Assembly: GCA_030598425.1 (NCBI GenBank)
Contig: JAUVPY010000116.1
Span: 1 to 7,264, forward strand
DNA: 7,264 nucleotides
Direction: 5' to 3'
From: Anaerolineae bacterium
GTDB lineage: Bacteria > Chloroflexota > Anaerolineae > 4572-78 > NAK82
The translations under genes and the position numbers were made by a program. A model generated the notes under the pieces. The model made no database searches. It was not told where the DNA came from and was given only the letters and a program-made list of their open reading frames with translations. This document shows, in pieces, positions 7,201 to 7,264 of this stretch. The number at the start of each line of letters is the position of its first letter. Position 1 is the first letter of the stretch.

Positions 7201-7264
7201 AGGGGCCTCGCCCAGGGGCTTGAGCTGACTGTATATCAACGTCACACCCAGATAGACTGCCAGC
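4222..7264 (-). CDS. GT-C family (DUF2142/GT39-like) membrane glycosyltransferase with four C-terminal beta-sandwich modules (5'-partial)
   Basis: Residues are numbered from a GTG at 7245, which is probably not the true start. The frame stays open to the window edge and adds LAVYLG, completing the end of a first helix, so the gene is 5'-truncated here. At least 1007 residues are visible. Residues 1-447 carry about 11 helices with basic cytoplasmic loops (185-191, 224-237, 351-360, 420-423) and an outside C-terminus. Marks are 'PDEIAH' (15-20) in a ~90-residue first outer loop, 'SANDDNLLGVL' (162-172), 'LTTKYTVVALLPL' (204-216) and 'GRHILFP' (394-400). These resemble DUF2142/GT39-type transferases more than gene B does. 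The acidic pair Asp16-Glu17 is the likely catalytic site. Residues ~448-1007 are soluble and form four related modules, one degenerate. Over half of the visible protein is therefore extracytoplasmic. It is the first operon gene seen here. Transfer of a polyprenyl-linked sugar is inferred; the acceptor is unknown. Confidence 0.82.
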   Translation of the reverse strand, partial: LAVYLGVTLIYSQLKPLGEAPDEIAHMDLIRFIGKEGYLPRSKAERQVAGYKSDSPMLYHILIGAATGWINYDELPRLKVNDTSPRHILINDGLSPFAVIHTDDEALPYQGIVLAWHLARLASTVVSLLTLVVIYAIVLTIRPDDHWLALGATAVAAAIPQFHFIASSANDDNLLGVLSALFILVLLQAWKHPQRRSTYFWLGLWFGLALTTKYTVVALLPLVLVVLARAIRRTELSWQMGASRLLIFGTTAVAVAAWWFIYVEWYFNEIRESGLIAGLAKPLSFDVSTEQVTSLFTSGANRLPSTHSPGNATLWDWATNLFRSFWFVPGKANAAVTTVLSLAFLGLCLLAILGLWRGWRRGDDLPWPILGLLMLLVGLLVPVPLLRFYLTLNPAEAGQGRHILFPAAAAVGLLLTWGLAAWLPAAYRRFAGLGLAGILLVVSLMSFFGFILPAFPPRLPVRTSADALEVTTNPINASFDEAIELVGYEIGEINEHGALPITLVWHSLDYAEYDHLVELSLLDEEGEVRSLWVGHPVDGRYPTRAWEPGDVVRDTIWLPLIDLDAESYNLQLRLLSPNATALRSGEGSELFLADVTLPASPAHPPLHNLPSEGKELTGFDVWQAGERVEPMPVYRYRAAVPVTISKDQASNGKYQVLLVGPDGARQHPAAQAGDSSLFLVDAFWPSGEYALQVDKNSTRIESEPALRVQVRPRNFDVPPMSNKVNANFGNEIMLLGFDFPEQRTEPGSTLPVTLYWQALRPTNQHYIVANHLLSSTDLRQWGGLDRVPQTYYSTALWTPGEVVRDEYLVPVDPVAPPGVYRLDIGLYVELAGQSRHLPLVQDGTELDANSVTIGPIKVGGPPPEITVETPTPQHPRADNLEDFVTLLGYDIDLEPEAIHLTLYWRSEALLPADYTTFVHVRDSTGQATGQPGTIVAQMDRPPLDGTYPTSLWEPDEVIRDFVQIPVPTEVPPGQYEIVVGLYDFETGRRLYVLDDQGTPISDHIQLEKDIRLR
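4234..4626 (-). repeat. Extracytoplasmic beta-sandwich module C4 (canonical, C-terminal)
   Basis: Encodes residues ~874-1004 of gene C. It contains 'LEDFVTLLGYDI', 'HLTLYWRS' (893-900), 'DYTTFVHVRD' (907-916), 'YPTSLWEPDEVIRD' (941-954, Trp946), 'VPPGQYEIVVGLYDFETGRR' (964-983) and a closing 'DHIQL'. The usual PGE is PDE. A Pro-rich linker (about 853-871) separates it from module C3. Confidence 0.75.
4690..5088 (-). repeat. Extracytoplasmic beta-sandwich module C3 (canonical)
   Basis: Encodes residues ~720-852 of gene C. It contains 'ANFGNEIMLLGFDF' (720-733), 'LPVTLYWQALRPTNQHYIV' elements (744-762), 'WTPGEVVRDEY' (791-801, Trp791), 'PPGVYRLDIGLY' (810-821) and 'RHLPLV'. It is closest in pattern to module B2 of the neighbouring gene, including the shared 'WQAL'. 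Confidence 0.75.
5131..5448 (-). repeat. Degenerate extracytoplasmic module C2
   Basis: Encodes residues ~600-705 of gene C. Only parts of the module pattern remain: 'KELTGFDVWQ' resembles the entry strand, 'VPVTISK' the following strand, 'GKYQVLLVGPDGA' the paired strand, and 'FWPSGEYALQVD' (677-688) combines a Trp-Pro and a G.Y turn in shortened form. It is about 25 residues shorter than its neighbours. It may be a decayed copy or an unrelated beta domain. Confidence 0.45.
5473..5835 (-). repeat. Extracytoplasmic beta-sandwich module C1
   Basis: Encodes residues ~471-591 of gene C, starting about 20 residues after the last membrane helix. It contains 'ASFDEAIELVGYEI', 'LPITLVWHSLDYAEYDHLV' elements (493-511), 'YPTRAWEPGDVVRDTIWLP' (535-553, Trp540) and 'SYNLQLRLLSP' (561-571). 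The usual GLY at the end of that strand is replaced by LLS. Confidence 0.72.

Overview
The window looks like part of a cell-surface glycan or glycosylation locus from a Chloroflexota bacterium, most likely of the Anaerolineae/Caldilineae type. That assignment is an inference. It rests on large GT-C (GT39/PMT-like) membrane glycosyltransferases that carry serial C-terminal beta-sandwich modules with a 'YPT..W.PGE.V.D ... PG.Y...IGLY' signature, an arrangement I associate with that phylum. No rRNA, tRNA, mobile element or CRISPR was seen.

Layout: positions 1-99 hold the last 32 codons of a plus-strand gene whose C-terminus belongs to the same module family. A 56-bp convergent gap follows. The rest of the window (156-7264) is a tightly packed minus-strand operon. 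In transcription order it holds a 1007+ residue GT-C glycosyltransferase with four C-terminal modules, cut by the right window edge (gene C); an 858-residue GT39-like glycosyltransferase with two modules (gene B); and a 489-residue O-antigen ligase/polymerase (Wzy_C)-type protein (gene A). The gene gaps are 17 bp and 2 bp, each with a modest Shine-Dalgarno sequence 12 nt from the start codon, which suggests co-transcription and possibly translational coupling. The operon promoter lies outside the window.

How they may work together: both GT-C proteins are predicted to have 11 membrane helices with an acidic catalytic motif (DE) in the first outer loop and the C-terminus outside. They would transfer sugars from polyprenyl-phosphate donors on the outer face of the membrane. 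The Wzy_C-type protein would polymerise or ligate lipid-linked glycan on the same face. The most notable features are the mosaic extracytoplasmic module family shared by three genes on both strands, and two C8 homopolymer tracts in gene C, one lying exactly at the border between its membrane enzyme part and its extracytoplasmic part.
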